A stretch of 64,000 nt of DNA from Croceivirga sp. (GTDB lineage: Bacteria > Bacteroidota > Bacteroidia > Flavobacteriales > Flavobacteriaceae). This document shows positions 1 through 9,437 of the stretch, in pieces. A program made the position numbers and the translations under genes. Under the pieces are notes generated by a model that worked only from the letters and a program-made list of their open reading frames with translations, searched no databases and had not been told where the DNA came from. The stretch lies in the NCBI GenBank assembly GCA_028284665.1, contig JANQRG010000042.1, forward strand, positions 1 to 64,000, in the 5' to 3' direction. How positions within the stretch are numbered: position 1 is the first letter of the stretch; each line of letters opens with the position of its first letter.

Positions 1-20
1 GTCAATAACTTTTAAATTAA

Positions 21-54
21 AGGGTGCTACTTCATCGGTTAGCACCTTTTTTTT
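21..54 (+). terminator. Rho-independent terminator of an upstream gene
   Basis: A 7-bp stem (23-29 paired with 40-46) with a 10-nt loop is followed by eight T residues. It lies upstream of carB and would end transcription entering from the left edge, so carB probably has its own promoter between about 55 and 94. No clear TAnnTTTG element is visible there. Confidence 0.75.
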
Positions 55-94
55 GACCTATTTTTAGCGATTAATTGAAATTTAGCTTTCCAAA

Positions 95-2947
95 ATGCCG
101 AAAAGAGACGATTTAAAATCTATATTGATCATTGGTTCCGGCCCCATCATCATTGGACAGGCTTGTGAGTTTGATTACTCCGGGTCTCAAGCCCTCCGTT
201 CGTTACGGGAAGACGGCATCGAAACCATCCTCATCAACAGCAATCCAGCAACCATTATGACGGATCCTTCTATGGCGGATCACGTATACCTGAAACCCTT
301 AACGACTAAATCTATCATTGAAGTGCTCAAAAAGCATGACAATATCGATGCGGTATTACCTACTATGGGAGGGCAAACAGCGCTGAATCTCTGTATTGAA
401 GCAGATGAGAAAGGAATATGGGAAGATTTTGAGGTGGAGATCATTGGTGTAGACATCGATGCCATTAATATCACCGAAGACCGGGAAAAGTTCCGGGAGC
501 TCATGCTTAAAATCGGTATAGGGATGCCTCCTCAGGCATCGGCTACTTCCTTTCTTAGAGGAAAGGAAATTGCCCAGGAGTTTGGTTTTCCACTTGTAAT
601 TCGGGCGTCATTTACCCTGGGAGGTGCCGGGGCTTCCATTGTACATGATCCCAAAGACTTTGATGGCCTCTTAAGCCGTGCCCTGGAGATTTCCCCCATT
701 CACGAGGTAATGATCGATAAGGCGTTAATGGGTTGGAAGGAGTATGAATTAGAGCTGTTGCGGGATAAAAATGATAACGTGGTTATCATTTGTACTATAG
801 AAAATATGGACCCTATGGGGATCCACACCGGGGATTCTATTACTGTGGCCCCGGCGATGACACTGTCTGACCGAACGTTCCAACGCATGCGGGACATGGC
901 CATTCATATGATGCGCAGTATTGGTGACTTCGCCGGTGGATGTAATGTGCAATTTGCTGTGAGTCCTGATGAAAAAGAGGATATTATCGCTATCGAAATC
1001 AATCCCAGAGTTTCACGTTCTTCTGCCCTGGCGTCAAAAGCTACGGGGTATCCCATTGCAAAGATCGCCGCTAAACTGGCGATTGGATACTCCCTTGATG
1101 AACTCAGCAATCAAATTACACAATCCACTTCGGCACTCTTTGAACCGACTTTGGATTATGTCATTGTAAAAATTCCGAGATGGAACTTTGATAAGTTTGA
1201 AGGGTCGGACCGTACCTTAGGGCTTCAGATGAAATCCGTAGGGGAGGTAATGGGTATTGGCCGTTCTTTCCAGGAGGCCTTACACAAGGCCACGCAATCA
1301 CTTGAAATAAAACGTAATGGCCTTGGTGCTGATGGAAAAGGGTACAAGGATTACGATGCCATTATTCAAAAATTGACTGTTCCCAGTTGGGATAGGGTAT
1401 TTGTGATCTATGATGCCATCCAATTAGGGATTCCACTTAGTCGTATTCACGAGATCACCAAAATTGATATGTGGTTCCTGAAACAATATGAAGAGCTACA
1501 TTATCTGGAACAGGAAATATCCAAGTATACTATTGCCAGTCTTCCCAAAGCTTTGCTTTTAGAGGCCAAACAAAAGGGGTTTGCAGATAGGCAAATCGCC
1601 CATATGTTGGATTGCTATGAGAGCGAGGTGCACAAAAAGCGGATGGAACTGAAGATTAACAGGGTGTATAAGCTGGTAGATACCTGTGCTGCAGAATTTA
1701 AAGCGTTAACACCGTATTATTACTCCACCTTCGAAGAAGAAATTGAAACGGCTTCTGGAGAACGTTATGTAGCGAATGACAGTATTGTAACGGATCGTAG
1801 GAAAATTGTGGTGCTCGGATCAGGTCCCAACCGTATCGGTCAGGGGATAGAGTTTGACTATTGCTGCGTACACGGAGTACTGGCAGCCGCAGAATGTGGC
1901 TACGAAACCATTATGATCAACTGTAACCCGGAAACGGTTTCTACTGATTTTGACACGGCGGATAAACTCTATTTTGAACCGGTGTTTTGGGAACATATCT
2001 ATGATATTATCCTACATGAACAACCTGATGGGGTAATTGTGCAACTGGGCGGGCAAACTGCTTTAAAACTAGCAGAAAAATTGGACCGCTATGGGATCAA
2101 TATCATTGGGACCAGTTTTAAATCTTTGGATTTGGCAGAAGATCGAGGAAGTTTTTCCACCTTGCTTAAAGAGAATTCTATTCCCTACCCCCGATTTGGA
2201 ACAGCCGAAACCGCGGATGAGGCCCTGGCCTTATCAGATGAACTTGGGTTCCCGCTGCTGGTCCGGCCATCCTATGTTCTAGGAGGGCAGGGTATGAAAA
2301 TCATTATTAACAAGGAAGACCTGGAAGCCCATGTCGTAGACTTGCTTAGAAAAATACCGAACAATAAACTCCTCCTGGATCATTACCTGGATGGTGCTAT
2401 TGAGGCAGAAGCGGATGCTATCTGTGACGGCGAAGAAGTTTACATCATAGGGATCATGGAACATATTGAACCTTGTGGTATCCACTCCGGGGATTCTAAC
2501 GCAACCTTACCCGCGTTTAATTTGGGAGAGTTTGAATTACAGCAGATCAAGGACCATGTAAAGAAGATCGCATTGGCGTTGAACACTGTTGGATTGATCA
2601 ATATTCAGTTTGCCGTGAAAGATGAAACGGTATACGTAATTGAGGCGAACCCCAGGGCATCACGTACAGTACCCTTTATTGCCAAAGCCTATGGCGAACC
2701 TTATGTAAACTATGCCACAAAGGTTATGTTGGGTGAAAAGAAGATCAAAGACTTTGTTTTTGAGCCACATTTGGAGGGCTTTGCCATCAAACAGCCGGTA
2801 TTTTCTTTTAATAAATTTCCCAATGTAAACAAGAATTTAGGGCCCGAGATGAAAAGTACGGGAGAAAGCATCTTGTTTATAGACAGCTTAAAGGACGATG
2901 AGTTCTATAACTTATATTCCCGGAGAAAAATGTACTTAAGCAAATAA
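95..2947 (+). CDS. carB: Carbamoyl-phosphate synthase large subunit, short form
   Basis: Makes carbamoyl phosphate from bicarbonate, ammonia delivered by CarA, and two ATP, for pyrimidine and arginine synthesis in the cytosol. The two homologous ATP-grasp halves are visible: the first opens with GSGPIIIGQACEFDYSG near residue 15, the second with GSGPNRIGQGIEFDY near residue 575, with a helical linker (about 400-550) between. The protein is 950 residues against about 1070 in E. coli and stops just after the second synthetase domain. The C-terminal MGS-like domain that binds UMP and ornithine in E. coli is therefore absent. From memory this length is normal in Flavobacteriaceae. No carA lies in the window; transcription appears monocistronic. 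Confidence 0.97.
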   Translation: MPKRDDLKSILIIGSGPIIIGQACEFDYSGSQALRSLREDGIETILINSNPATIMTDPSMADHVYLKPLTTKSIIEVLKKHDNIDAVLPTMGGQTALNLCIEADEKGIWEDFEVEIIGVDIDAINITEDREKFRELMLKIGIGMPPQASATSFLRGKEIAQEFGFPLVIRASFTLGGAGASIVHDPKDFDGLLSRALEISPIHEVMIDKALMGWKEYELELLRDKNDNVVIICTIENMDPMGIHTGDSITVAPAMTLSDRTFQRMRDMAIHMMRSIGDFAGGCNVQFAVSPDEKEDIIAIEINPRVSRSSALASKATGYPIAKIAAKLAIGYSLDELSNQITQSTSALFEPTLDYVIVKIPRWNFDKFEGSDRTLGLQMKSVGEVMGIGRSFQEALHKATQSLEIKRNGLGADGKGYKDYDAIIQKLTVPSWDRVFVIYDAIQLGIPLSRIHEITKIDMWFLKQYEELHYLEQEISKYTIASLPKALLLEAKQKGFADRQIAHMLDCYESEVHKKRMELKINRVYKLVDTCAAEFKALTPYYYSTFEEEIETASGERYVANDSIVTDRRKIVVLGSGPNRIGQGIEFDYCCVHGVLAAAECGYETIMINCNPETVSTDFDTADKLYFEPVFWEHIYDIILHEQPDGVIVQLGGQTALKLAEKLDRYGINIIGTSFKSLDLAEDRGSFSTLLKENSIPYPRFGTAETADEALALSDELGFPLLVRPSYVLGGQGMKIIINKEDLEAHVVDLLRKIPNNKLLLDHYLDGAIEAEADAICDGEEVYIIGIMEHIEPCGIHSGDSNATLPAFNLGEFELQQIKDHVKKIALALNTVGLINIQFAVKDETVYVIEANPRASRTVPFIAKAYGEPYVNYATKVMLGEKKIKDFVFEPHLEGFAIKQPVFSFNKFPNVNKNLGPEMKSTGESILFIDSLKDDEFYNLYSRRKMYLSK

Positions 2948-2970
2948 GGCCTGAATCGACCTTATTTGCT
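2939..2970 (+). terminator. carB: Hairpin overlapping the carB stop codon
   Basis: A perfect 11-bp inverted repeat (2939-2949 with 2960-2970) and 10-nt loop includes the carB stop codon in its left arm. No strong T-run follows, so it may be a weak terminator or a 3'-end stabilising hairpin. Confidence 0.45.
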
Positions 2971-3019
2971 TCTACTGGAATTTATTTTAGGCTGAATAAT
3001 GGATAAGACAATTGGGGCC

Positions 3020-3082
3020 GAAAATCTTATTTCCCTAGCCCTAAAGCCCGCCTGAACGGTACGGGCAGGGGCAAAGATTTTC
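3020..3082. repeat. Large imperfect inverted repeat between carB and the next gene
   Basis: Outer arms 3020-3028 and 3074-3082 are perfect 9-bp complements. Inside is a GC-rich partly palindromic core (gcccgcc against acgggcagg). This resembles intergenic palindromes common in Flavobacteriia, but no second copy was seen here. It lies at the 3' side of both convergent genes. Confidence 0.45.
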
Positions 3083-3171
3083 TTGAAATTCGATGCTTTC
3101 TTGGAATTTTTACTCCCTTTCAGGGCCGGGGAAAAGAAAAATTCAATCTGAAAGCTTACCCATTATTCACG

Positions 3172-4323
3172 TTATTTTAGGCTGAGGTCATCGGTGCTAT
3201 CCAATCGGGCGACAAGGCCCCATCCGAAAAAGTAATTGGACAGCCCTATCAACAATTCGTTATCCCCTTCCTTCAAGGGTAGCCGAATCCTGCTATTCTC
3301 AATGGTACATCTTCCCCTGGGCTCTTTCATTCCGGGTGAACCGTAATAGTTTCTGTCAATAAACAAAGGCTGGCCATCCAGAAATACCCAAACCTCATCA
3401 CTGAAGCCAAGATTGAGGTAACGCACCTGGTCGCTGGAAGAGCTGATTGTTGTCTTTAACCACGCCAATCGACGCTGCCCATTTTCAGTGGCGCCAAACT
3501 TTCGGGTTAAGTTTACCATCCCCCGCCGCTCTGCGGTTATTGAGGCCCAGCTGGTAGTATCTAGTAAGGTGCTGTCAATGACCACCCCCGCTCCGGGAAC
3601 GGATTTAAAAATATCCCTCTCGAAAGGAAGGTTGGCAGGTTGTGTTACGGACCAACTTTTGAGGTAGCGGGTATCGCTGTATGTCGGATCATAACCGGCT
3701 ACCTCAGGGAGATTTTCTGTAGCTTCAGGGGTGATCGCCAGGTTGGCATAAATAACACCGCCGGACAGATAGATTCTACCTCTTTCGCGATCTCCTTCGA
3801 GCGCAGGGACATGAAGTGCTACGGTATTCATATCGTTAACATAGACTTTCATTTGCTTACCCGAGATCACAAGTTTTATATGATTCCAGCTACCGTCCTG
3901 AATTTTAGCTGCTGCTTGATAGTCATCCGTCATATCCCACATATTAATGCCGTCAATGATCGAGGCATACTGCATGGTGTAACGATTCAAGGGATCTACT
4001 GTACCAAAATAGCGGATATAGAAAAACTCGCCATTTTGCAGGTCTTCGGAATGGCGAAACCCAATTCCGGGAAACCCTCTACCGGTAAATTCTACATCAA
4101 ATTCTATCGTCCCGTCTGAAAACTGTTGATCCTTCAAGGCTATCCTAAAACCATCTTCGGTTTTGGCGCGTACTGCAGGGGTGCCCCTGTGTGTGACGAA
4201 TTCTACTTGTTCCGGTTCATGATCCCAGGCCTCCGGAGTCATCGGGATTCGGATTTCCTTTTGCTGGGAATAACAGCTAACCCCAAATACCAAACAGCCA
4301 ATGAATATTACTTTTTTAATCAT
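3172..4323 (-). CDS. Secreted protein with a concanavalin A-like (LamG/DUF1080-type) jelly-roll domain
   Basis: A 383-residue exported protein. The first 20 residues are a signal sequence; a Cys at 17 makes lipidation possible, but the lipobox is poor and cleavage after YSQ is equally likely. Residues about 30-200 look like a concanavalin A-like sandwich of the LamG/DUF1080 kind: IEFDVEFTGRGFPGIGFR, then WNHIKLVISGKQMKVYVND, the usual non-affinity strand pair of this fold. The C-terminal half (about 230-380) looks like a second beta domain ending in FFGWGLVARLD. No catalytic residues are recognisable, so carbohydrate binding is a guess. It is divergent from the membrane-tethered regulator starting at 4460, a possible target/regulator pair. 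Confidence 0.6.
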   Translation of the reverse strand: MIKKVIFIGCLVFGVSCYSQQKEIRIPMTPEAWDHEPEQVEFVTHRGTPAVRAKTEDGFRIALKDQQFSDGTIEFDVEFTGRGFPGIGFRHSEDLQNGEFFYIRYFGTVDPLNRYTMQYASIIDGINMWDMTDDYQAAAKIQDGSWNHIKLVISGKQMKVYVNDMNTVALHVPALEGDRERGRIYLSGGVIYANLAITPEATENLPEVAGYDPTYSDTRYLKSWSVTQPANLPFERDIFKSVPGAGVVIDSTLLDTTSWASITAERRGMVNLTRKFGATENGQRRLAWLKTTISSSSDQVRYLNLGFSDEVWVFLDGQPLFIDRNYYGSPGMKEPRGRCTIENSRIRLPLKEGDNELLIGLSNYFFGWGLVARLDSTDDLSLK

Positions 4324-4459
4324 AATGTTGCGTTTTTGATTTAATCCTATGTGAAAGCACTAAGGTATGTTTCAGTAGGGTGTTCGGATCGTGTTCTACC
4401 TGTTCAATTTTATTCAATCCCGTTCATTTTGGTTATTTTCGGGTAGCGATGGTAGATTT

Positions 4460-5728
4460 ATGAAAAAGTCCAGTGCGCAGATGAAAGATCGGCTCGTGGT
4501 TCAGATTGAAAACCACTTGGGTTGGGGTCCGGGGCAATCCTGGACCAACAAAGACTTTAGCAACCTTAGCGAAAAAATCTTTGAAGTTACGGGCAAACAG
4601 CTTAGCGTGACCACCTTGAAACGCGTTTGGGGTAGGGTGGAACCCATATCCAATCCCAGTATCACTACCTTTGATATCCTTTCTGAGTTTTTAGGCTACG
4701 AAAATTGGCGTCATTATCAGCAATCCGGCGAAATAAATAGAAAAATAGTACCTGCGGTGAGTGTCCCTCAAAAGATATGGCAATGGGGGATAGGAGTTGC
4801 GGCTGTCTTAGTACTGGTACTTATTTTTTGGAGAGGCAAGAAAGAAGCAGTGCAGGAATCTTCCGACTTTGATAGTGCTGCTCAATTAGAGGATGTTTCC
4901 TTCTCCTACACCAAGGTGACCACAGGTTATCCAAATACGGTAATTTTCAAGTACGATCTGGGTGGCCTTAACTATGATACCCTCAGTATTCAGCAATCAT
5001 GGGATACCAGTAAGCGTATTCCTTTAGCAAATTCGAAAGGATTGGTCACTTCCACCTATTATGAACCGGGTTATTACCTGGCTAAGTTGGTGGTAGATGA
5101 TCAAATTGTAGAAGAACGTGATCTATACATCCCCACTTCGGGATGGCAAGGGATGATATTGGGAGAAGAAGGGGAATTGTCCTATCTGAAGACCGAAGTG
5201 CTGAAAGATGAACAAGTTGTCCGGGTAAATACCAATGTTTTGAAGGAGATGGAGCAGTTGGAAGAAAGTAACCTTTATCTCGCTAATCTTTCTGATAGCC
5301 CGACAATTGAGGGGGGTGCGTTCCGATTGAAAACAGTGTTTCGTACTAAGGATTTCCTTGAGGGTAGTATTTGCCAGAATACGCGAATGATCGTTACAGG
5401 TACGCGTGAAGTAATTTCACTGGCCTTCAGCGCTCCGGGTTGTGTTGGGGATTTAGTGTTTTTCATGGACAATGAGATGGTTTCAGGAAGAAATCATGAT
5501 TTTTCCGCTTTTGGCATACACGGAGATCAATGGATGCAATGTGAACTTATTGTTGAGGATAAGGAGCTTAAAGTGCTGCTTCAAGGAGAAGAAGCGTTTC
5601 GAAAAAAACTCAAGGTAGATTTGGGCCAAATTGGTGGGGTACAATGGTATTTTGAAGGTTTGGGAGAAATTCGTGAATTAACACTTACAGACGCGCAACA
5701 ACAGATTTCCCTCGTGACCGAGGAATAA
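4460..5728 (+). CDS. Membrane-tethered HTH-like regulator with a large periplasmic domain
   Basis: About 422 residues, unnamed family. The ATG at 4460 is preferred over an upstream start at 4391, which adds 23 residues of poor quality. Residues 1-90 form a helical domain with LSVTTLKRVWGRV and a trailing LGYENWRHY, which recurs as an N-terminal DNA-binding-like module in flavobacterial proteins. A single TM segment lies at about 106-124, then a beta-rich domain of about 300 residues. The last 150 residues contain WMQCELIVEDKELKVLLQG, resembling a jelly-roll strand pair. The architecture suggests a one-component membrane sensor that binds DNA inside and ligand outside. Divergence from a secreted jelly-roll protein supports this; DNA binding is not proven. 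Confidence 0.5.
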   Translation: MKKSSAQMKDRLVVQIENHLGWGPGQSWTNKDFSNLSEKIFEVTGKQLSVTTLKRVWGRVEPISNPSITTFDILSEFLGYENWRHYQQSGEINRKIVPAVSVPQKIWQWGIGVAAVLVLVLIFWRGKKEAVQESSDFDSAAQLEDVSFSYTKVTTGYPNTVIFKYDLGGLNYDTLSIQQSWDTSKRIPLANSKGLVTSTYYEPGYYLAKLVVDDQIVEERDLYIPTSGWQGMILGEEGELSYLKTEVLKDEQVVRVNTNVLKEMEQLEESNLYLANLSDSPTIEGGAFRLKTVFRTKDFLEGSICQNTRMIVTGTREVISLAFSAPGCVGDLVFFMDNEMVSGRNHDFSAFGIHGDQWMQCELIVEDKELKVLLQGEEAFRKKLKVDLGQIGGVQWYFEGLGEIRELTLTDAQQQISLVTEE

Positions 5729-5781
5729 ATAGCGAAGCCAACGAATGCATTTTGATATTTCTGGCGCCTTCCTTTACTTTT

Positions 5782-6975
5782 TTAATAACGCAAGTGGTTA
5801 GAAGAATCCTCTTCATTGCCGGTAGCTGCATTGGCAAAATAACTAACAATATCCGGATTGGTCATAGGTTGTGCTGCACCAAAAGTGATCTGCCGGCTGA
5901 TTTTTGCCCCAAAGGATTCTGCCTGTAAAAAAGAAGTCCCCATAATCTGCCTTGATTGGGCTATGATTTCCTCCGCAAATTGAGTGCCGTAGTATTTCGA
6001 TAGCACTGAGGCTTCAAAAACCTGTCGTATGTCAGCTTTGGTTGCTGTTTTAAAATTAGCCAAAGTTGCCCCGGATTGTAAGGAGAGTTGTTTAGCGCCC
6101 TTGTATCTCATGATCAAACCACCAATAGTTTTTTGGAAGTGATCCGAAGCAGAGAGTGGTTCCCCGTTCTTTACTTTTTGGTTACCAAAGGCCTTCAAAT
6201 GCTCAATCATCGCCAATGCCCCTCCCAAATACGGTGCAGCCGCCAAGGACTGAAACCAGGCACGTTGATACACCAAGGCTTCATTTTCCGCATTGCCCTT
6301 AGCACCCTCCTGCAACCCAATAACCGAAGTATGGGCTACCTCCAGCTTATGAAAAGTTAGTGATTTGGTAAAAGACCCTAACATGGCTTTGCCAAAAATG
6401 GCATCCCCAAATTCGATCTGGTCCTTGTTGTATGGCACAAAAAAAACAGCTTGTTGGCCTTGGTCTAGGGTGGCTGTAAACACTAAGTAATCTGCAATTT
6501 CCGAAAGTGACATGAAAGGGGCCTTACCGTTAACTAAATACCCATTGGTCGCCTTGGTTGCCCAAATTTTGTGGTTTACAGACGGATCACCATACGTTCG
6601 CACCGAACCGGTATTGGCAATAAGCGCTTGTTCTTTTTTTATTTTGTTTAAAAGGAGTTCCCTTTTCCAAAACGATTTACTGGTCTTTGCCAGGGGATAG
6701 GAGGCGATCGCAGCCAGCACATAATAATGCATTGAAAGCGCTACGGCCACCGGAATTGATAGTTGCCCGAGTTCTTCCAGGACCTCGAAGCACTGTAAAT
6801 GCATAGCCCCCACCTTTTTTTCTTCACATGGAATAAAGGGCAGCGAGGTAGTTCTAAAGAACGTATAAAAATCTACATAATCTTCCGTTGTTACAGCCTT
6901 GCCCAATAGCTTCTTAACCTGGTAAAGCTCTTCTTTTGGGTGTCCGTCTTTATCTTTTGGCAGACTATATCCCAT
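5782..6975 (-). CDS. Acyl-CoA dehydrogenase family protein
   Basis: A 397-residue protein with the acyl-CoA dehydrogenase layout: N-terminal helical domain (1-120), middle beta domain with NGKAPFMSLSEIADYLVF (about 165-195), and C-terminal helical bundle with FEASVLSKYYGTQFAEEIIAQ. Such enzymes transfer electrons from an acyl-CoA-like substrate to FAD. The C-terminal Arg-rich signature of classical members is not evident and the catalytic base cannot be assigned, so the substrate is unknown and a non-beta-oxidation role is possible. Its start overlaps the end of the DUF4386-type gene by 11 bp on the same strand, suggesting translational coupling. Confidence 0.75.
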   Translation of the reverse strand: MGYSLPKDKDGHPKEELYQVKKLLGKAVTTEDYVDFYTFFRTTSLPFIPCEEKKVGAMHLQCFEVLEELGQLSIPVAVALSMHYYVLAAIASYPLAKTSKSFWKRELLLNKIKKEQALIANTGSVRTYGDPSVNHKIWATKATNGYLVNGKAPFMSLSEIADYLVFTATLDQGQQAVFFVPYNKDQIEFGDAIFGKAMLGSFTKSLTFHKLEVAHTSVIGLQEGAKGNAENEALVYQRAWFQSLAAAPYLGGALAMIEHLKAFGNQKVKNGEPLSASDHFQKTIGGLIMRYKGAKQLSLQSGATLANFKTATKADIRQVFEASVLSKYYGTQFAEEIIAQSRQIMGTSFLQAESFGAKISRQITFGAAQPMTNPDIVSYFANAATGNEEDSSNHLRY

Positions 6976-7663
6976 GTGGTGCTGTTTTAAAGTTAATAGC
7001 CGCCTTACGAAAGCCTAATACTAGTAAATAACCAATAAAGGTGAGCATGTATATGCCATTTTGAACAAATAGCCAGAAGGGTACAGCAATATCGGCTATT
7101 TGCAGTGCTCCCCCTAAAAATACGATTACAGATGCCAACAATCCCCACACGGCAAGCCATCTGTGCACCAAACGTGCCTGATACAAGAAATAGTATAAAA
7201 CAGAACCGCCTACACTATAGAGCATTAACATCAGGAAATGCACCCAGTAGTAGGCATCATAATGCATTTTGGCAAGGGTGATAAAATGGCTAATGCTATT
7301 GGCTTCAGATACCCCAAAATCCGACGCTACAGAAAGTAAGGAAATATGAATGACATTACTCAAAGTGATCACCACAAAATTGATCATGGCAATGCCGACA
7401 TATGCAATCGCCAATTGCGTCTTTAGCTTACGGATCAAGGGAAACATATAAAGGGCAATGAAGACACTGATTGCGCTCGCCAGCATATCAAGCCCAATGG
7501 CCCATTGCATTGTACTGCTGTTTTCCAAAATATGGTTAAGAAATTCCGATGAATTGCGGTTCGTCCCGGAAAGCCCACGATATATGGTTCCGGTAGCTCC
7601 GGCAATAAAAGTTGCTAAAAATAATAGCCCCAATCGCCTTCCTCGGTTAGTGGTAGTTGACAT
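6965..7663 (-). CDS. DUF4386-like integral membrane protein
   Basis: A 232-residue polytopic membrane protein with about six hydrophobic segments (roughly 10-28, 53-75, 82-108, 140-160, 168-188, 195-220). The long external loop with GTIYRGLSGTNRNSSEFLNHI and the FITLAKMHYDAYYWVHFLML segment fit DUF4386, a family without a known biochemical role. It is first in a two-gene unit with the acyl-CoA dehydrogenase-like gene, overlapping it by 11 bp. The 286 bp upstream to the aldo/keto reductase end hold no convincing gene. Confidence 0.65.
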   Translation of the reverse strand: MSTTTNRGRRLGLLFLATFIAGATGTIYRGLSGTNRNSSEFLNHILENSSTMQWAIGLDMLASAISVFIALYMFPLIRKLKTQLAIAYVGIAMINFVVITLSNVIHISLLSVASDFGVSEANSISHFITLAKMHYDAYYWVHFLMLMLYSVGGSVLYYFLYQARLVHRWLAVWGLLASVIVFLGGALQIADIAVPFWLFVQNGIYMLTFIGYLLVLGFRKAAINFKTAPHGI

Positions 7664-7949
7664 GAAGTTCGTTTTGATGGATTTGATGTTGTAGTATAAG
7701 TAGGTGTAGCTTGGGTTTTGTTACACTGAGCACAAAGCAAATAATGAAAACAAAATGACTACCGTTTCAAAAGCGGGTACTTTATTTGGTTAAATAGGTA
7801 GCGGTTTTTGTGTATTGCCCTCTAATTCCAATTCCTTTAACGGTTTTAGAATAATTCGCCTGGCTTATCCGGGCGCTGTTCCTTTGTACTACGGAAAGTT
7901 CCTACTGAACGCTTACTGTGCTGAGCTTAGGTTGAAACTTTTAGTCAGA

Positions 7950-8798
7950 TCAGGATAGGATTCTTTCCGGCCAAATATTGGGAAGTTCACCGCTGAATCC
8001 CATTTTCGGAAGTGCATCGATCTGCTGTATTTCATCTTCGGACAACTCAAAATCAAACAGATCAATATTTTCCTGAATTCTTTCAGGCGTTGTGGATTTT
8101 GGAATTACCACGACATCGTGCTGCGTAATCCACCTAAGGCAAACTTGCGGCACCGATTTACCATGTTTTTTTGCTATCGTTTGAAGAAGTTCATTTCCAA
8201 AAACTTTCCCTCTTGCCAGGGGAGACCAGGATTCAACTATAATGTCATGTTTCTGGCAAAACCTGGTGAGTTCCGGTTGCCAGTATCCGGGATGAAATTC
8301 AATCTGGTTGACGGCTGGAATTACCTTTGCCGTTTCAAAAAGTGCTTGTAGATGTTCTTCCCAAAAATTGCTTACCCCAATAGATTTTATTTTTCCTTCG
8401 GCCTGCAATTCTTCCATTGCCTGCCAAGAATCCGCATTTGTTTTTTGCCAGTTATCATAATTCCTGGCATTTGCTGGCCAGTGTATCAGGTAGAGGTCAA
8501 TATAATCCAGGTCTAGTTTTTTAAGCGATTGCTCAAAGGCGGCCTTTGTTTGTTCATATCCCAGGTTTTCACGCCACAGTTTTGTGGTTACGACAATATC
8601 TTCCCTGGATACATCGCCGGCTTTTATCCCTTTGCCAACAGCTTCTTCGTTATCATACACTGCCGCACTATCTATAAGGCGATAGCCATGGGCTAAAGCA
8701 TTTTGAACTGAGCTAATTCCTTCCTGTTCCGTTGCCTTGTAAGTGCCAAATCCTACTATTGGGATGGTATTTCCGTCGTTCAAGAGAAGTTCTTTCAT
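7950..8798 (-). CDS. Aldo/keto reductase
   Basis: A 282-residue NAD(P)H-dependent reductase of the AKR superfamily, (beta/alpha)8 barrel. It shows the family signatures: GFGTYKATEQEG at the start, LIDSAAVYDNEEAVGKGI carrying the catalytic Asp and Tyr, TTKLW with the catalytic Lys, IHWPAN with the active-site His, and IPKSTTPERIQENIDLFDF for cofactor binding near the C-terminus. Length is typical of AKR5-type bacterial enzymes such as 2,5-diketo-D-gluconate reductase. The physiological substrate cannot be inferred. It appears monocistronic. Confidence 0.92.
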   Translation of the reverse strand: MKELLLNDGNTIPIVGFGTYKATEQEGISSVQNALAHGYRLIDSAAVYDNEEAVGKGIKAGDVSREDIVVTTKLWRENLGYEQTKAAFEQSLKKLDLDYIDLYLIHWPANARNYDNWQKTNADSWQAMEELQAEGKIKSIGVSNFWEEHLQALFETAKVIPAVNQIEFHPGYWQPELTRFCQKHDIIVESWSPLARGKVFGNELLQTIAKKHGKSVPQVCLRWITQHDVVVIPKSTTPERIQENIDLFDFELSEDEIQQIDALPKMGFSGELPNIWPERILS

Positions 8799-8945
8799 CG
8801 ATTGATGGAATAGTTAGTACAGATCAAATATAACGATAAGGAATAGGGCTGGGCATCATCGGGAATAAGATTATTCAGGATGTCTTGACAGAATATAAAA
8901 GGCAGAAATGATCGAAGGCTTGAGGGGAAGGAGATCCATTTGCTG

Positions 8946-9437
8946 TCACATCAGGTCAAATTGAACCAAATGATGGATACAGTGTTTAAAATGGTTTCTT
9001 TCCCATGCTTCGAAGTTTAAAGGCCCAAAAATGGGATGGATCTCTTTTTTGGAAGGGTTTTTAGTGTAGTATTCGTAGAATTCATCGGCTTTTTCTCTGA
9101 GGACCGCTTTGGCCTTTTGAAGGTCAGGAAGCAGCAGCGCCAGAGGCTGGTCCCCAAGTACCGGGTTCTTAAAATTTGGCCGGGTAGGCATATCCGAATG
9201 AAGGAATTTTTTGAAGACATCAATTTTGTCGGGAGGAGTAGTACAGGGTACCAACACTTTAGCTATTGAAATATCAAACGCCCAGATCAAATGTTCCACC
9301 ATCTGTTGCGGGCTAAACTGTCCCCATTTTGGGGAGGATTTGATAGTTAACTTTTCCAGGTGTTCATGAAGCATTCTTTTCAGGAAATCTTTCCGAATGC
9401 CTCCATTTTCGATATGTGCCAGGACTACGCTTCCCAC
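8946..9437 (-). CDS. DinB-like / DUF1569 family protein
   Basis: A small helical protein of up to 163 residues. Its FSPQQMVEHLIWAFDIS motif and the C-terminal HFKHCIHHLVQFDLM segment resemble the metal-binding four-helix bundle of the DinB/DUF1569 group, where spaced His residues bind a divalent metal. The role is unknown; many relatives are stress-linked or thiol-dependent. The annotated start overlaps the end of gnd by 13 bp on the same strand, so it is probably co-transcribed. An internal ATG at 9371 (MLHEHLEK) is an alternative start that removes the overlap and may be the real one. Confidence 0.55.
   Translation of the reverse strand: MGSVVLAHIENGGIRKDFLKRMLHEHLEKLTIKSSPKWGQFSPQQMVEHLIWAFDISIAKVLVPCTTPPDKIDVFKKFLHSDMPTRPNFKNPVLGDQPLALLLPDLQKAKAVLREKADEFYEYYTKNPSKKEIHPIFGPLNFEAWERNHFKHCIHHLVQFDLM

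Noticed and set aside
4391-4459. Longer start for the membrane-tethered regulator
   Set aside because: The 23 extra residues are an aromatic-rich, low-quality leader before the conserved domain; the ATG at 4460 fits better.
7664-7949. Possible small genes between the DUF4386 and aldo/keto reductase genes
   Set aside because: Only ORFs of about a dozen codons exist, without conserved features or a terminator-like structure.
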